A stretch of 64,000 nt of DNA from Cordia subcordata. Lineage: Eukaryota > Streptophyta > Magnoliopsida > Boraginales > Cordiaceae. The notes under the pieces are model-generated. The model saw only the letters and a program-made list of their open reading frames with translations, did not search any database and had not been told where the DNA came from. The position numbers and the translations under genes are program-made. Below, one piece after another: positions 11,221 to 23,939 of the stretch; positions within the stretch are counted from its first letter, which is position 1, and each line of letters starts with the position of its first letter. Location: contig JAPTOF010000016.1 in NCBI GenBank assembly GCA_028554755.1, positions 9,399,001 to 9,463,000 of the forward strand. The letters run 5' to 3'.

Positions 11221-12603
11221 GCCATAGATTCCAATGTTGTCATTTGAGGTTAATTTATTTAAAATATTCAAATTTATCATCAATGTTTTACGAATATAGT
11301 CAAATTGGTTTTCAGTATTTCGGAAACATGTATATTGATCCTCAATGTTTTATCAAACATATTCAAACTAATCCTCAACTTGATAAGAAATGAGTAAAAC
11401 AATGACAATGAATTTGAATAAGTTTATGGAATATTGGAACTAATACGAATGTTATGAAAAAATATGGAGTAATTTGAGTAATTGCGTGATATATTGAGAC
11501 CGATCTGCATATTTCAAACAATTGCTTCTACTGACTAAAGGCAAAAAAAAAAAAAAAAAAAGGACTTCTATTTAACAGAAAAAAAAGTGATTGCATAATT
11601 TCTAATAAGCCTAAAAGAAAGTCAAAGAGGAAGAATGCACAGAAAAAATGATCTTAAGAGACATTAGGAAGGCGAGAAAAGGGTGCAATAACTTGTGTGT
11701 TGACAAATGAAAACCTTGATCCAAAATCATCATCAGAATATAGCAGACAGAATGCCGAATGTACGCTTAGCAAACTGTATTTTTAGGGACACCAGCAACT
11801 AAACAGAAATAATTAAATAGCTAATCTAGCAAATTGACCCTCACCAGCAGCAGTCACAAATCTCAAACCTTTATTTAATAAAATAGGGACGAGTTGCTTT
11901 TATTTTAGGCATTTATAAATCCTGCACTTTTCGGCTTTTAAAAATGCATCACATTAAAACGTGCCACATTTTGAAAACACGAACGGCAAGAAATGACAGC
12001 TTATGTGATCTGCCGCGTCTTCAAAGTTCGAGCCACAGCAACCCCCTTTACGGGTTATAGTTAGTTTGTGTCTTTTTGCCAGACCAATAACCTACGATTT
12101 GAGCTAAAGGTCAACGGGTCGTAATAATCGATGATTTGTTGGCTACGGGTGAGACATTTTCATTTTTCAGCAGCGTTAGAAAAAACCCATATAGTACTTT
12201 TGACTTGTTCCATTGCGTAACTTATTTTGCTGTTAGTGGTGAACTACATATTACGTTTTCATATTTAGATGTAACAATCAATCAGCAAGGGACGATTGCA
12301 TTGTTTCCTCACAATCAGGCTTTTCAAGGTTTACCTCGTAACACTATCGAAATTATTCAACAAAAAGACAAGCAGTTTCCTCAAGCGTAGCAGTAATAAT
12401 GCTCTTTCTATATACCTCCGGTGTACAAATTGCCATGAAAAATACACAAATGTGCAGCTGCTTAGGACGCTACATTTAAAATTATGAACGACATCATTCT
12501 TTTATCCCCCGTATATATCAAAATTTACACTCTTTCACCCCTTATCTTGATCTGATCTAATTTAAATTCTTGTTACTATCTCTCACCTGCCGGAGCTTCG
12601 CAG
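11221..12603. other. intergenic region between the LINE fragment and the PX-domain gene 3' end
   Basis: Contains an A run at about 11547-11562 and AT-rich DNA. The 11240-11390 stretch repeats words such as TCAATGTTTTA and may be MITE-like. The last few hundred bases before 12604 should include the 3' UTR of the minus-strand gene. No gene was seen. Confidence 0.4.
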
Positions 12604-15600
12604 TCATCTGGAAGTACTTTCTCCCTCTGACGGAGCTTCGCAGCCATCATTCCCTGATGACATGTTGTTCATTTTTATGGAGCGACGAATAACTGAATTC
12701 ACCTGCTTTCTCAATTCGCCATTCTCAATTATCATATCTTTCAGCATCTTCCTCAAGTCCTCGTCTGTTTTCCTAGTGTCATCATCCAATTTGTTAATAT
12801 TATCGCCATCATCCAATTTGTTAATATTATCGCCAGCGGTAACTGACTCACCAACGTCCTGCCATAACCTCTCCACCTGAATAAAATTTTAAGACCAAGC
12901 ATTAGCAAGATTATATCCAAACAACAACGTTAGCAAGATTACATCCAAACAACAAAGTGGCTGAATGAAATAAGGGAGTTGCGAAAATCTTAAAACAAGC
13001 AGATCCAACAGAAACAAAGTATTAAACTATTCCTTTATGAGAAAGATCATGTAAACATTTACTTAGATAAATGGTGAAGCAGCAAAGGAAGAGGCTATAT
13101 GTATTCATTAATGCTAGTAATTTCCACCAAAATTGTCACCATCACTTGCAGTAATAGGATCTTTGCGCATATGAACTGTCCTAAATTTCACACACTGCTA
13201 AAATTCTGTGCCATATCTCGTAAATTTTCAAATGCAATCTAAAGCATAAAGATCCAGATTTGAGACTAGCATTTCCAAAATATTCAATGATATGAATGCG
13301 ATTCAAAAGTGTCACCTGTGAGATGTCCAGCATTTTTTATGCTTTCGATTTCAGTACTAAGTGAAAAAACAAGAAGAAATGAAACATGATTACCATTGCT
13401 GGTGGTGTGTGCTTGAAATCATACTGATCTACAACTTATTGACTACTTATGGCTTCCCAGTTACTGTCAATGCATGCTCTAAAGCGGAAGTGAGCTATCT
13501 ACAAACACAAGACATCTTGACCATTGAAAGTACCTATCCTATCGGATCAAAGGGCTTCTTGTCCCTCATGCATTCGGTAATTACTGGAACAAATGGTTAG
13601 GAATACAAGTGAATCAACATACTCATCACCATTCTGTCTCCATGTCTTATACCTCATGTCCTCTATCAATACCACTTACCTTATATACTTCCAAGCATCC
13701 TGACTCCAAGATCCTTATCATAGCCAATGTTGGAGATTGTTTAAAAGGAAAAAGCCATCACACAGCCTAAGTTGGCATTACATCCATTATCAGTTAACAC
13801 AAACATCTGAAAAACAATGCCTCCAAGTATTGCTCAATAATTAGTGTCACTGACATTCTCCATTGTCAATTCAGAAGGACAAGACTTTCAGAAAATTCAG
13901 AACGGCACCCCATGAACAGTGACGTCAAGGAGTCCAATTTGTCTCCCACTTCTAAAGTATGAGATGTACCAAGAAAGTAGTTATTTTAAGCTATATAACT
14001 GATCTGGGCTCTTTAATTTATCCTAGAGAATATGTCGAAGCAACACAGACAAGTATGGCGTCTGCATGGGACACACATCAGGCAAAGAGTTGAAGAAAAG
14101 TAGGAAATACTATAAAGAGAAGCAGTGGAGGAAGATTACTTGTGGTAAAAGAAGAATCAAGAAAAAAGAAAGAGGAAGGAATCAAGTTATTCTTCTTTTT
14201 TCTTAAAAGTAAAAATTTTATTAATAATAAAAAAGAGAGAGGGGGGGGGCGGAGGGGTTGGTTTTTGCAAGGACCAACCTCAAGATCAAGCACACGAGCT
14301 CCTAATGTTAGCTTTACATTCTTGTATGCTATCTACATCAACTATATGATGACCTTTAGTCCAAAAACAAATATTATAAAACAAATATTATAAAACAAAT
14401 GATTCTTCAAAAAGAGGATGGAATACTCTTTTGGTTTCCCTTCAAAAGCTCTACGATTTCTCTCTCCAAAGGTTCCAAATAATCGCCAGAGGAATCGTAC
14501 GAACAATTTTATTGTTAAATTTTGAAGTCTTGATATCATTCCAAGCATAAATCTCTTCACATAAACAACTTCGAGGCAACCTATTGGATCTCTAAGAGAT
14601 TAGACGCCAACTCTCAGAGGCTTCTAGCCCACACACAACCAAACAAAAGGCGTTCCACTAATTCCAAATTATCTTTACAGAAAAAACATCTATTCATAAT
14701 AACTTGTCCTCTTTTTGGCAAATTATCCAAAGTTAAAATTCTCCCCAGTGTTGCTTCCCAAGCAAATAAAGAAACTCTACCGGGGCATTCGTCTCCCTTC
14801 CATGGAAAATCTACCAGACAATTAGATTCAACCTCATCAACAATAGTGTTATAGTAAGATTTTACATTGAAGATGCCACTTTTTTGCAAATTATTCTTAT
14901 GCCACACCAGATCATTTTCTTATGCTACACTATTGTACAAAGAAAAGTTCTAATCTTTATCTTTTCAGTTTATTTTACCCACAAAGTACATTCATAAACT
15001 CACAGTTTTGAATGATACAAAAGTTCTAATCTTTATTTTTTCAGTTTATTTTACCCACAAAGTACATTCATAAACTCACAGTTGTGGATGATCATTTTCT
15101 TGTCCTCTTTTTGCAAATTATTTTTAGGTCACTCTGGATCATTTTCTTAGACTATGCCATTGTACAAAAAAAAGTTCTAACCTTTATTTTTTCAGTTTAT
15201 TTTACCCACAAAGTACATTCATTGTTGAAGAATATTTTAGTTATTAATGTATTTCCTTATCTTATAGAATTAAACTAGGCAATGGTCTAGATTAGGTAAT
15301 TAGTCAAATTGGTTTCTTTATTATTTTAGCTTCTTTAGAATTCTAGTTACCTTATTAGTTTAGCTTCTAGTCTTGCTCACCAAGTTATCGTGCCTATAAA
15401 TAGGCGCTTCTATTGTATCCATGACACATCAACAATTCACAATGTAGTCTTGATGATTATTTCACTTCTAGAGCCACCACTAGTGGCTCCACCAACCATC
15501 TTCAATACTTTCATATTTTCTCTTCATACTTTATATTTTATATATTTTCCACATTCATAAACTCACAGTTTTGAATAATTTTTTGGCAAATCTTGCACAA

Positions 15601-18600
15601 CTTGAATTTTATTCTTTTATATAAAGATATTTCAACAGTTGACTTGCATGCCTTCGATTCCCAATAGCTAGGAATCCTTGGATTCTTAAATAACAAGAAT
15701 AATATCCCTGCCAAATGCCGCACCCGTTTCCACATAAAGGCATTTATCATTTTCCTTAGGATCACAAATTGCTCAATTACGAGTTGATGTAACTCAACAT
15801 AAGTTATGATGCCAAACAAGAAGGGAATGACACTGGAAATTGATGAACCGTTTATATGTAATCAAAGAAGTCACTGAAGCTGCACACTTTGCCATGAGCC
15901 TGAATTTCTAGTATAACTTTTCATTCTACTTTATAAAGAAGATAGGAATATATAACACAACCATCACATCAGACAAATTATCCACACTGACATAGAAAAA
16001 ATATTTCTCTAGTTAGCAGCAGCACAAGAAGAATATATTTCTCCAATTAGCATCAGTGAAGAACTCAACTTCACATGGACGTACCGTTTCTATAAACTAA
16101 TGCTACATATGTAAAAATTCACTCTGTCATCCCACTCACGTCTGCAGGACAAGGCATCCCGGGCCACTTTCAGTATTCCCTTGACAGAGTCCATCTGTTC
16201 CAATCCACTAAAACATTAAGCTCAGGCATGCAATATAACATGTTCGTGGTCCACCACATTTGGCTTTGAGAACAAAGTCAGTTGAATTTTTCTGCGAACA
16301 GCCTATCATTACATTTTAAGTCTACCTATTAATCATTTATCAAATGCTTTAAGACACCTCCTTTTTTACCACACATTCTCAAATTGCACCACATCACCTG
16401 CTTAAACTAGCATTATTTCAATCTTCTCTACTTCCACCTAGAACTAGACACCATTACACTGAAAGTAATACTTCATTAACTGACATACACATTCTTGACA
16501 ACAGGCACCCCTTGTGCTTGAGTTATTGAACCATGATGCTAGAGGCATTATGTTTTATTTTCACAGTCACCATCTAGCTTTAAGCTTCCAACATACATCT
16601 TTGAGTGGCCAAAACTCTCACTTGCATAGCTTCTCCTGTATTATTGGAAGCCAAACATGACAGAAGGTGGCAGACACAAATTTTAGCATTAAAATAGGGA
16701 GGCTTCCGACAGGAACCGTCTAAGAGGCTTCTGGCAGGAAATGTGTAAACGTGAAACAATAGCCGTCAAACCATTTTTGGAAAATTTTAAATGTTGGATC
16801 TCATTAATATCTAGCGCATCTCAATCACTGCTCCATATGGACTCATAGCTAGCTGATCAACTATTACTAAGGTCAGCTAGACTCATTGCTTCAGTAACTT
16901 TTGCATCATGAAAATGCCATTTTAAGGAAAAACCAAAGAGATACATATCTAGGTAAACGTAGCCAAATGTCTTAGAAACAATTGAATTTGGCTGTACAGT
17001 AAATTTTGCATCTGAATAACTAATTCATCACAAAGGCATAAGGTCTAGCACCAGGTGCATGAGAAAGTAACTTAAGTATATTGTAAACCATAAATTTTTT
17101 TTCTCTAAATAAAGAAACCGTACATTCCCTATATACACAAATCAGCTGCCTTAGTTTTAAGTGAACACGTTTAAGTGAACACGTTTAAATCTTATCAATG
17201 CACATAGAAGCCAAAAATCCCATTAATTCTTTTGACACCTTTATCAAGGTTTAACTTTTAGGTTTCCTTCCCTTCCCTCCCTCAAGCAAGGACACCCAGG
17301 TACAGGAAAAAGAAGAAGAACAAGTATATATGTATATATAATGGCGAAACATGGCTGGGCTCTGGAGTACCTTGTCAAGGAGAACATTTATTTTATTGTC
17401 AGAAGTTGTTAGGAGATCTAAGGCATCACTCAATGATGAAACTTCTGAAACTACGTTCTCGCCATCATTCAGCAAGTTGACCTTGCAGTCATTCAGCTGA
17501 TTAAGAAGAGCCTCGCATTCAGATAGCCACTTCCTCCAAGAGATTCTTGTCTGCTCACTGTTGAGTTTTTCTTGTCGAAGGAGTCCCTGGACAGGAATAT
17601 ACAGATTCAAGGAAACAGAACAAGGTTTCAATAAAGAAAATTTTTCCTCGAATGGATTCAGAAAGGAAGGTAATCTATAGTTCCCCAGTATAGATTTTCA
17701 AGTTTTTTGAACAGATAAAGCAACATGCTTCATTATATATGGTTCCTTTTCTTTGTAATATAATGTGCCTCTTATAACTGCAATAACAAGGAACAAAGCA
17801 AATATCTTTGAAATTAGCAACTTCTGATATAAAAGTAGATTACATCTTCTTAAAAGTAAGACTTTGTAAAATGATTAGAATACATTTATGAATAATGATG
17901 TATTAAATGCTTTTGAGCAAGTAAGACTGCACCTGAAGTTCAGATTTTTCCTGGAGTGATTGACCAAGTTGTTTCTTTAATTCTGCATGAGAGCTTCTAA
18001 GTGATTTAACTTCCTTTACAAGGACTTTGATATCAGCTTTTGATTTTAGTTCTAGTTCTTGATGTCGCTTCAATGAATCTTCTAGTTCCTTTTTTGTGGC
18101 ATTCAACTCCTGCAAAAGCTCATCATTCTTCTGGCTGACAGATACTTTACTAGATCCAGTATTGAGCTCCTTATCCTGGAAGTTCTTCACATGGTTATAG
18201 TCATAAGAGACAGAGGTAAAAGTATAAGCAAGACAGCTAGGGAAATTGTACAACCTCTTGAGAGTTTAACCTCAACTCCATTTCCATTGATTTCCGTCTA
18301 AGTTCTTCCATATCCCACTGCATTTGGGTAATTCTTGCCCTCTCAAGCAAGACAGCTTGCTCAAGGTTTTCTTTACTTTTTTGGTTAGTAGTTTCCAGTT
18401 CAACTTCCAAATCCTTCACCTGGGAAAATACAGAAAATGCAATGTGAGTTTGTGTATACCAGACTCCAAAGAGGGTCCAATCCTTCCTTGAACCCGCAGA
18501 TAGCTGGGTCTTCATACACGTGGCTATCCTTTTTGCAAGTGGGTCACTTACTAGAATTCACCACTATCATGCACCAATTTAATTAAAAGTCACATATTGC

Positions 18601-21600
18601 AGGAAATACTCAAGTCCAAGTTATATCTGCATAAATATTGCATCAAATAGATATCAGTGAGTTCCAATTCTTTTTCCGGAAACACACTAGAAAGTCCCTA
18701 TTGAAAAATTTTCTACCCTAAAAACTCAATAAAAAACTTTTCAACCTAAAGAACTCAAGTAGCAAATATCTGATCCTCAGATGTAACCTTAAGGTTATTT
18801 ACAATGTTTCTGAATTACTGTGGATTATTTATTTACCACTAGTTAGAATTAAGGTTACTCTGGTCCAAAGAAGTGAATTTCATTTAAGAATATTGGATAA
18901 TAGTTAGAGGATTGGATTACTGGTATTTTCTTTAAATGGAATTTCCAAATTAAAATATATTTTCTTGAGTTTTTGGATAGATATAATTTTTGAAGGGGCT
19001 TTTCAGTATATCCCTTCTTTTCTTTGTCTCAGCTTCTTCAGCTAAGTGCCTGATTGAATTTGTGACAACTATTTAATCCCTCAAAGAATATATCTAGAAA
19101 ATACCTATATTATATCAAGAAACCTTAATCATGGTCTTGTTTCAATAAAACATCCATCTCCCATTCAATAGGTAAGAATTGTTAAAAAAAAGGTATCAAA
19201 GACTTCTCATAAATGCTTGATTGTGTATGGCTAATCATTTTGGAAAGGAAAAGTTATGCTTGATTATATGAAGTGAAGAAATAGACTCCTAGCCTAATAG
19301 GCATTAATAAAGGAGCTCAAACATACTGGCTTAAAATGCTCAAACAAATAACCAACTAGCAATGTGACCAGGTATCACGAAGTAACCTGTTAATGCATTG
19401 ATAATTCCAACTTGTCCAATGTAAGGTTTTCTGTTACCATAAGGCCCAGGTAATGTCTCATAGTTAAGCTCTCGAGCATTTCAGAAAATGGAATTTCAGT
19501 GGCACGTATTTTGCACTCAGAATCACCCCAATGGATAGTCCTCAAAAATTTTCTCTTTAGCAAGTACATACTCTCTTAATTTACCATTTACATTCCATCG
19601 AATGCCAAATGCATAGGCAGCTAAGATTCTGGAAAATCACGATTCTATTGTTTATCCAAATCAACAATCTGGACTCAAAATCTGATGGGAAAAAAAAAAA
19701 CAAAGAGAATGGTGGAGGTAGTTCAAGACAAAATGTTATATGCATTTCCCTCTTCCGTAGAAGGGCTTCCTGACTGTAAGAGCTCTCATAAACTTCCCTT
19801 TTTTTGACAAAAATCACCCAGGTACTCTCTTCCCAATTTATGGTACTTTATGTACAGCTAAAAGTCTTGATGAGACATGGCCGTAATAATATCAATATCA
19901 ACCAATTAAATACCAAAAATAAAGATGCAATTCTTCAGCTTAACATACCTTTGTTGTAAGATAATCTTTCACCGCTATTTCCTGATTTAGTCTTGATATG
20001 AGATCCTCCATGTCATTTTTTGCAGTGACTAGTCTCCGCTGCATGATTGACAGTACACCATTAAGTTTTTGGCGCTGATTGATTGGAAGAAGAAGTCGCA
20101 TATCATTCTGCAGTCCTATATCCGTGTTTCCAACAAAACCTATGTTTCCTGAGACCTCAGCCCCATGAGGAAGGTGAACTGATCCATGCCCAAAAGAATT
20201 CGGAAATGCAGAAGTTGAAGCTTCACTGCCTCTTTGAGAGCTCATATCACTTCCAATACTCTCTGCTGAGAGCTTTCGAGCATGACGAGTCATTTTTCCA
20301 TGTTCTGGCTGTGACAGAAACTCCATCATATTCTCAGGAAGATAAGATGCAGTTGAAGAATTTCCGTTATTTACATTATTTTCCACAACCTTATTAATCT
20401 CTCTAGCATTCACCGTATACCTAGGAATATTTTCAAGTTGCTCCAAAATAGCCTGTCCCATGAACAAACCTTCATCAATATTGGACATGCCATACTTCAT
20501 AAACCTGTCAATTGGACTTCTCAGATCCTCATCCAGTGACAGATCCTCTGTCCCAGCTTCTGAATTATTATCCCTTCCGAGACTTGGTGTTCCAGTCTCA
20601 GATGTCTGGTAAGCAGTATCACTCCCATAATCAGATGTGAGTGTTGAACTGCCAACCACCTTGGATAAGCTTAAATTTGGATGAGCTTGGAGTGAAGAAA
20701 CTGCGCCATCCACAAGAGAATTTGATTCTGAAGAGTTCTGGTTTTCGTCTTGGAATGCTGAAAAGTATTATTACATAGAATCTATAAAACTACTAACAAA
20801 AAAAAAAATAGAGTTCGAACAAAATTGAAAAGAATACAAGTACACATTTTAAGAAACATTTAGATTTTATATCAATCCCATTCAACATTGTCTAAAAGAT
20901 GAAAGAATGCAATAATAGCACACATACAAGATCTAGCAGCGGCTTCCAGCTCAAGATATGAAGCCACCACGGCGCTTCTTGCTATATCAATATCAGATAG
21001 TAACTTCCCCATCCAGCCTTCCAAGGAACGGCGTCTCTGTGACAAAGATGAACCTTGTATTATGATCAATTTCCATGAAAAACATATCAGTAGAATTTTA
21101 ACTTGCTTGCTGGGTGGTTCCTTATTTCACCACTCAATTCCTTATGGCACCACTCACCAACACAAATACTATAATCATACATAATATATCACTTCTAATG
21201 AACTTCAAGCACTGACTTAACTGTTTTGCAGATTTAAATGAAATAGCATGTACATTAGCTTGCAATGGATATGATAAAACAAAAGAAAATACAAATGTAG
21301 CCTTGAACATCTTACATGAGAAAATTTAGAACAGTTAACATTAGCTGGTGTAATCAAGGTAGCACTGACATGTACTCTATAGATCTTATTAACTAAAGAG
21401 GCATTGGTCAATAGAAATTTTCCTTTTGGGTTATGTTTCAACTTCAATAAAGATATCAAGACTTCTCCCAAGTATCAGTGAAATAGCAAAAGTGAGAACA
21501 ATAATGGTTACCTCTTCTAACAAAGCTCTGGTTTTCAATTGCAAGAATCCCTTTGGGGGTGCTGGAGGAAGACTCTTCCTTGGAAATGCTTTCTTAAGCT

Positions 21601-23009
21601 GCCATAAATGGATGACAGTGAGACACTTTAGGAGATGGCTACAAAGTTGTCTAATAGGTGACCACCAGGTAACTTCTCACATTTCCTTTAGTTAAAAGTG
21701 AAAAGAATTTGCGATGAATCGAACTAGATATAAATTTGCTCACTTACTGCAGCCATAAACTTTAAGAAGTCATTAAATCTTCTTAGTATTGGTCGTGTAG
21801 TTGTAACACCTTCTGGTGATTGTATGCCAACCAAAACCCTGTAAAACTGCCCCATAAGCATGGTAAGACTTAACAAGCCTAAAGACGTCAGCATACAATT
21901 AAAACAGGAACTAAGGAGCTAATTTGGGTAAAATTATTACACCACAGAACTCCTGAAAGACTGATTTCACCCATATATTGCATGTGATTTAAAATGCAAC
22001 TGAAACAAATCTATTCAAGAAGCTGGCATAAAAATGCTCATCTAACCATTGGAAGAGATAAACAGTTTGAGTACCACTATGGGATCCGAATCTCTTGATT
22101 TTGGAAGGACAACCCAAGAAGGAATTGTGACACAATAACTCCACCCTGTGCGATGATCATGTGGCCAAACAGTTTCTCGTCCAGCCTACATGCAGCATAG
22201 TGTCTATTAGTAAGAAAAATACCGGGGCTTTAGAATTAAAAAGAAAGAACATGAAATCCAAATAACGGAAAAGGAAAAGTGGCTCATCTGCAATAACATA
22301 AACAGATAAACATAGTTGGAATGGCGAAATTACTTTGCTCCTGTTCCTAATAGTACTGAAGAAAAACAGAAACATCATCTCCCCGAGCAGCAATGAAGAT
22401 AAAACGAACTTTAGCCAAATATTTTAAGAGAAAAACAGAAAAAAAAAAAAAAAACTCAGTCCGTGTCTATCGGATTAAACAACTGCATGCCAAGGGCACC
22501 CAAGTGAGTAGAAGTGTGCAAATCTTGACCTTATCTCATTGTTGCATATTCAGGTGTCAAACCAGGAACAATATACCCATATAGTCTATATCATGGGATG
22601 CTAGTGTAATGGCCCGAAATACAGAGGGAAAGCCCAAAATGCTTAAGCCCTGGATGATATTCATACACAATCCAAGTCGCACAAAATCCCAATTCCCAAA
22701 ATGTAGATTCAAGATCAAAATTAGCCAATTCAACTGGGGCCGGGTGCACATCATCAAAATATGTAGATTGAAGATCAAAATTGAAGTTAATCTGAAATTA
22801 ACAAGTTACTAGGGATCAAGATTAAGCTGATTAGGGATCAGATTGGAGTGAAAATCATAAGAAAAAACTAAAATTAAAGAATAGGAGTCGAGAGAGAGAA
22901 GTGAGAATACCCAAATTTTAGGGGGAGGACTCCAATCCATACCGAGAGGCAAAGGAGAGGTGCCATCGTGCCTGTGCTTTGGTGGGCTCTTCTCATGCCT
23001 CTTCTCCAT
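12604..23009 (-). CDS. EREL1: PX-domain and coiled-coil RAB5-effector-like protein (EREX/EREL family), ten exons, 736 aa
   Basis: Exons in order: 23009-22911, 22185-22075, 21846-21748, 21598-21512, 21036-20928, 20757-19949, 18419-18255, 18175-17933, 17586-17371, 12876-12604. All introns are GT-AG, phases agree and the total is 2211 nt. The N-terminus carries [19 protein letters not shown]. The PX domain (about 45-168) has RRFNDF at about 92-97 (the arginines expected to bind phosphatidylinositol 3-phosphate), PPAPPKG at about 114-120 and [13 protein letters not shown]. Exon 6 is Ser-rich. Exons 7-10 form a long coiled coil ending [26 protein letters not shown], a family hallmark. Arabidopsis EREX/EREL proteins act as endosomal RAB5 effectors with a PX domain, and that role is inferred here. 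The start at 23009 follows homologues. An in-frame ATG at 23144 would add 45 residues of non-conserved sequence. Confidence 0.88.
12783..12836 (-). repeat. 27-bp in-frame tandem duplication in the last exon of the PX-domain gene
   Basis: A 27-bp unit occurs twice in a row (12783-12809 and 12810-12836, nearly identical). On the coding strand this duplicates DNINKLDDG, giving [17 protein letters not shown]. The repeat keeps frame and falls in the linker before the last conserved helix. Confidence 0.88.
14342..14940 (-). pseudogene. LINE ORF2 fragment (zf-RVT region) inside the PX-domain gene intron
   Basis: The minus strand encodes a clear plant LINE zinc-binding segment at 14907-14614: [11 protein letters not shown], then [20 protein letters not shown], then [20 protein letters not shown] downstream piece near 14560-14440 reads [18 protein letters not shown] frameshift separates the two. 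It lies in the same orientation as the host gene. Confidence 0.82.
14881..15560. repeat. local triplication around the LINE fragment edge
   Basis: A block containing AAAAGTTCTAA, TTTTCAGTTTATTTTACCCA and AAGTACATTCATAAACTCAC occurs three times (about 14940-15007, 15018-15083 and 15171-15222). The third copy continues at 15554 beyond a solo LTR. A longer version (TTTGCAAATTATT through ATTGTACAAA) occurs at about 14884 and about 15111. Confidence 0.8.
15223..15553. mobile_element. solo LTR, 331 bp, with 5-bp target duplication TTCAT
   Basis: Starts TGTTGAAGAATATT and ends TATATTTTCCACA, giving TG...CA termini. The 5-bp sequence TTCAT is present on both sides (15218-15222 and 15554-15558), and removing the insert restores the third copy of the local repeat. 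CCTATAAATAGG near 15390 is a TATA-like box reading on the plus strand. The size and features suggest a Ty1/copia solo LTR. Confidence 0.85.
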
Positions 23010-23199
23010 TCCTTTTTCTTTCTTCTTATATATCGACCCAATCCAATCACTATGTGTTTGTGTGTGTCTCTGCGTGCTGTGTAATGAGGAAAGCTGATCT
23101 GATCGCAGAATTTCGAAAACAACAAGAAGAAGCAAAGCGGTCAAGTGTGAGAGACAACGCCAGGTGGAACTCCAGACTAGTAGTCTACAAGAGAAGAGT

Positions 23200-23930
23200 A
23201 TATGGTTACAAATTCTGATTCTTTTTTTGCCTTTGGCTTTTTTGGCCTTGGCTTCTCTCTATTTGCATACACTTGTTCAGAACTTACGCAAAAACGAGAC
23301 AAACTATTATGAAACTTGCACTCTTGTTTTGTACCTTCCCTTTTCAGTCGCGAGGAAGCCACATGAAATGGGAGGTAGCAATTAATTTGTTTAATTAAAA
23401 TATGGTGTTAAAAAATATATTTAAAAAGATAAAAAACAATTAGTATTTTCTTCCCTGTTTTAAATATATATAAATATATGTATATACACTATCCTTTTTT
23501 ATTTTCTAAACTCTGGTGATTCATCTCCTGAGTAACATTGAAGACAATAAAAATTTAGTCGGGTCAAGTAAGAGACACCGGTTTAGTGCCAACCAAATGG
23601 ATTTCAATGCTCAAGTCAAATAACTCGAGCAAAAAGGAATTGTATATGATGAGTGTTTGTGAATTGTGTACCTTTACACCGTTAGGTAGCCAGGTATCTA
23701 TAGATCATGTTAGGTAGAGTTTAGATAGCTTTTGTTTCTTTTAGTTTGCTGAATAAGTGCCAAGCCAACAAAGTCTCAATGGAAATGGCTGATAGAATCC
23801 AAGTTGGAGAAGATCACTGACTGCCTAGGGTAATATCCCCAAAGTTCTCTGGCCCAACCCTACAAACATGAAGCTATGTGGAGTGAGGCTTTGGGACCAG
23901 ATCTTAATTGGTAGCCTCTTTGGGTTGGGC
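23200..23930. other. upstream flank of the PX-domain gene
   Basis: Probable promoter region of the minus-strand gene, including AT-rich runs at about 23390-23510. CTTATATA at 23025-23032 (TATATAAG on the gene strand) is too close to the ATG at 23009 to be its TATA box under that start. No other feature is supported. Confidence 0.4.
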
Positions 23931-23939
23931 AATATCTTA

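Larger units (their letters stand above)
12877..17370 (-). other. long last intron (about 4.5 kb) of the PX-domain gene
   Basis: The donor after exon 9 (AAG|GTACTC at 17371/17370) and the acceptor before exon 10 (TTCAG|GTGGAG at 12877/12876) join LLDK to VERLWQ in frame, which fits the family. The intron holds a LINE fragment (14342-14940), a local triplication, a solo LTR (15223-15553) and otherwise AT-rich DNA. Small ORFs at 13361-13600 and 15538-15819 show no recognised family. Confidence 0.75.

Noticed and set aside
13361..13600. 79-aa plus-strand ORF in the PX-domain gene intron
   Set aside because: No recognisable domain, antisense to the host gene, and no splice or promoter support.
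23025..23032. TATATAAG on the minus strand as TATA box of the PX-domain gene
   Set aside because: Only about 16 bp from the chosen ATG, so transcription would start inside the coding region.
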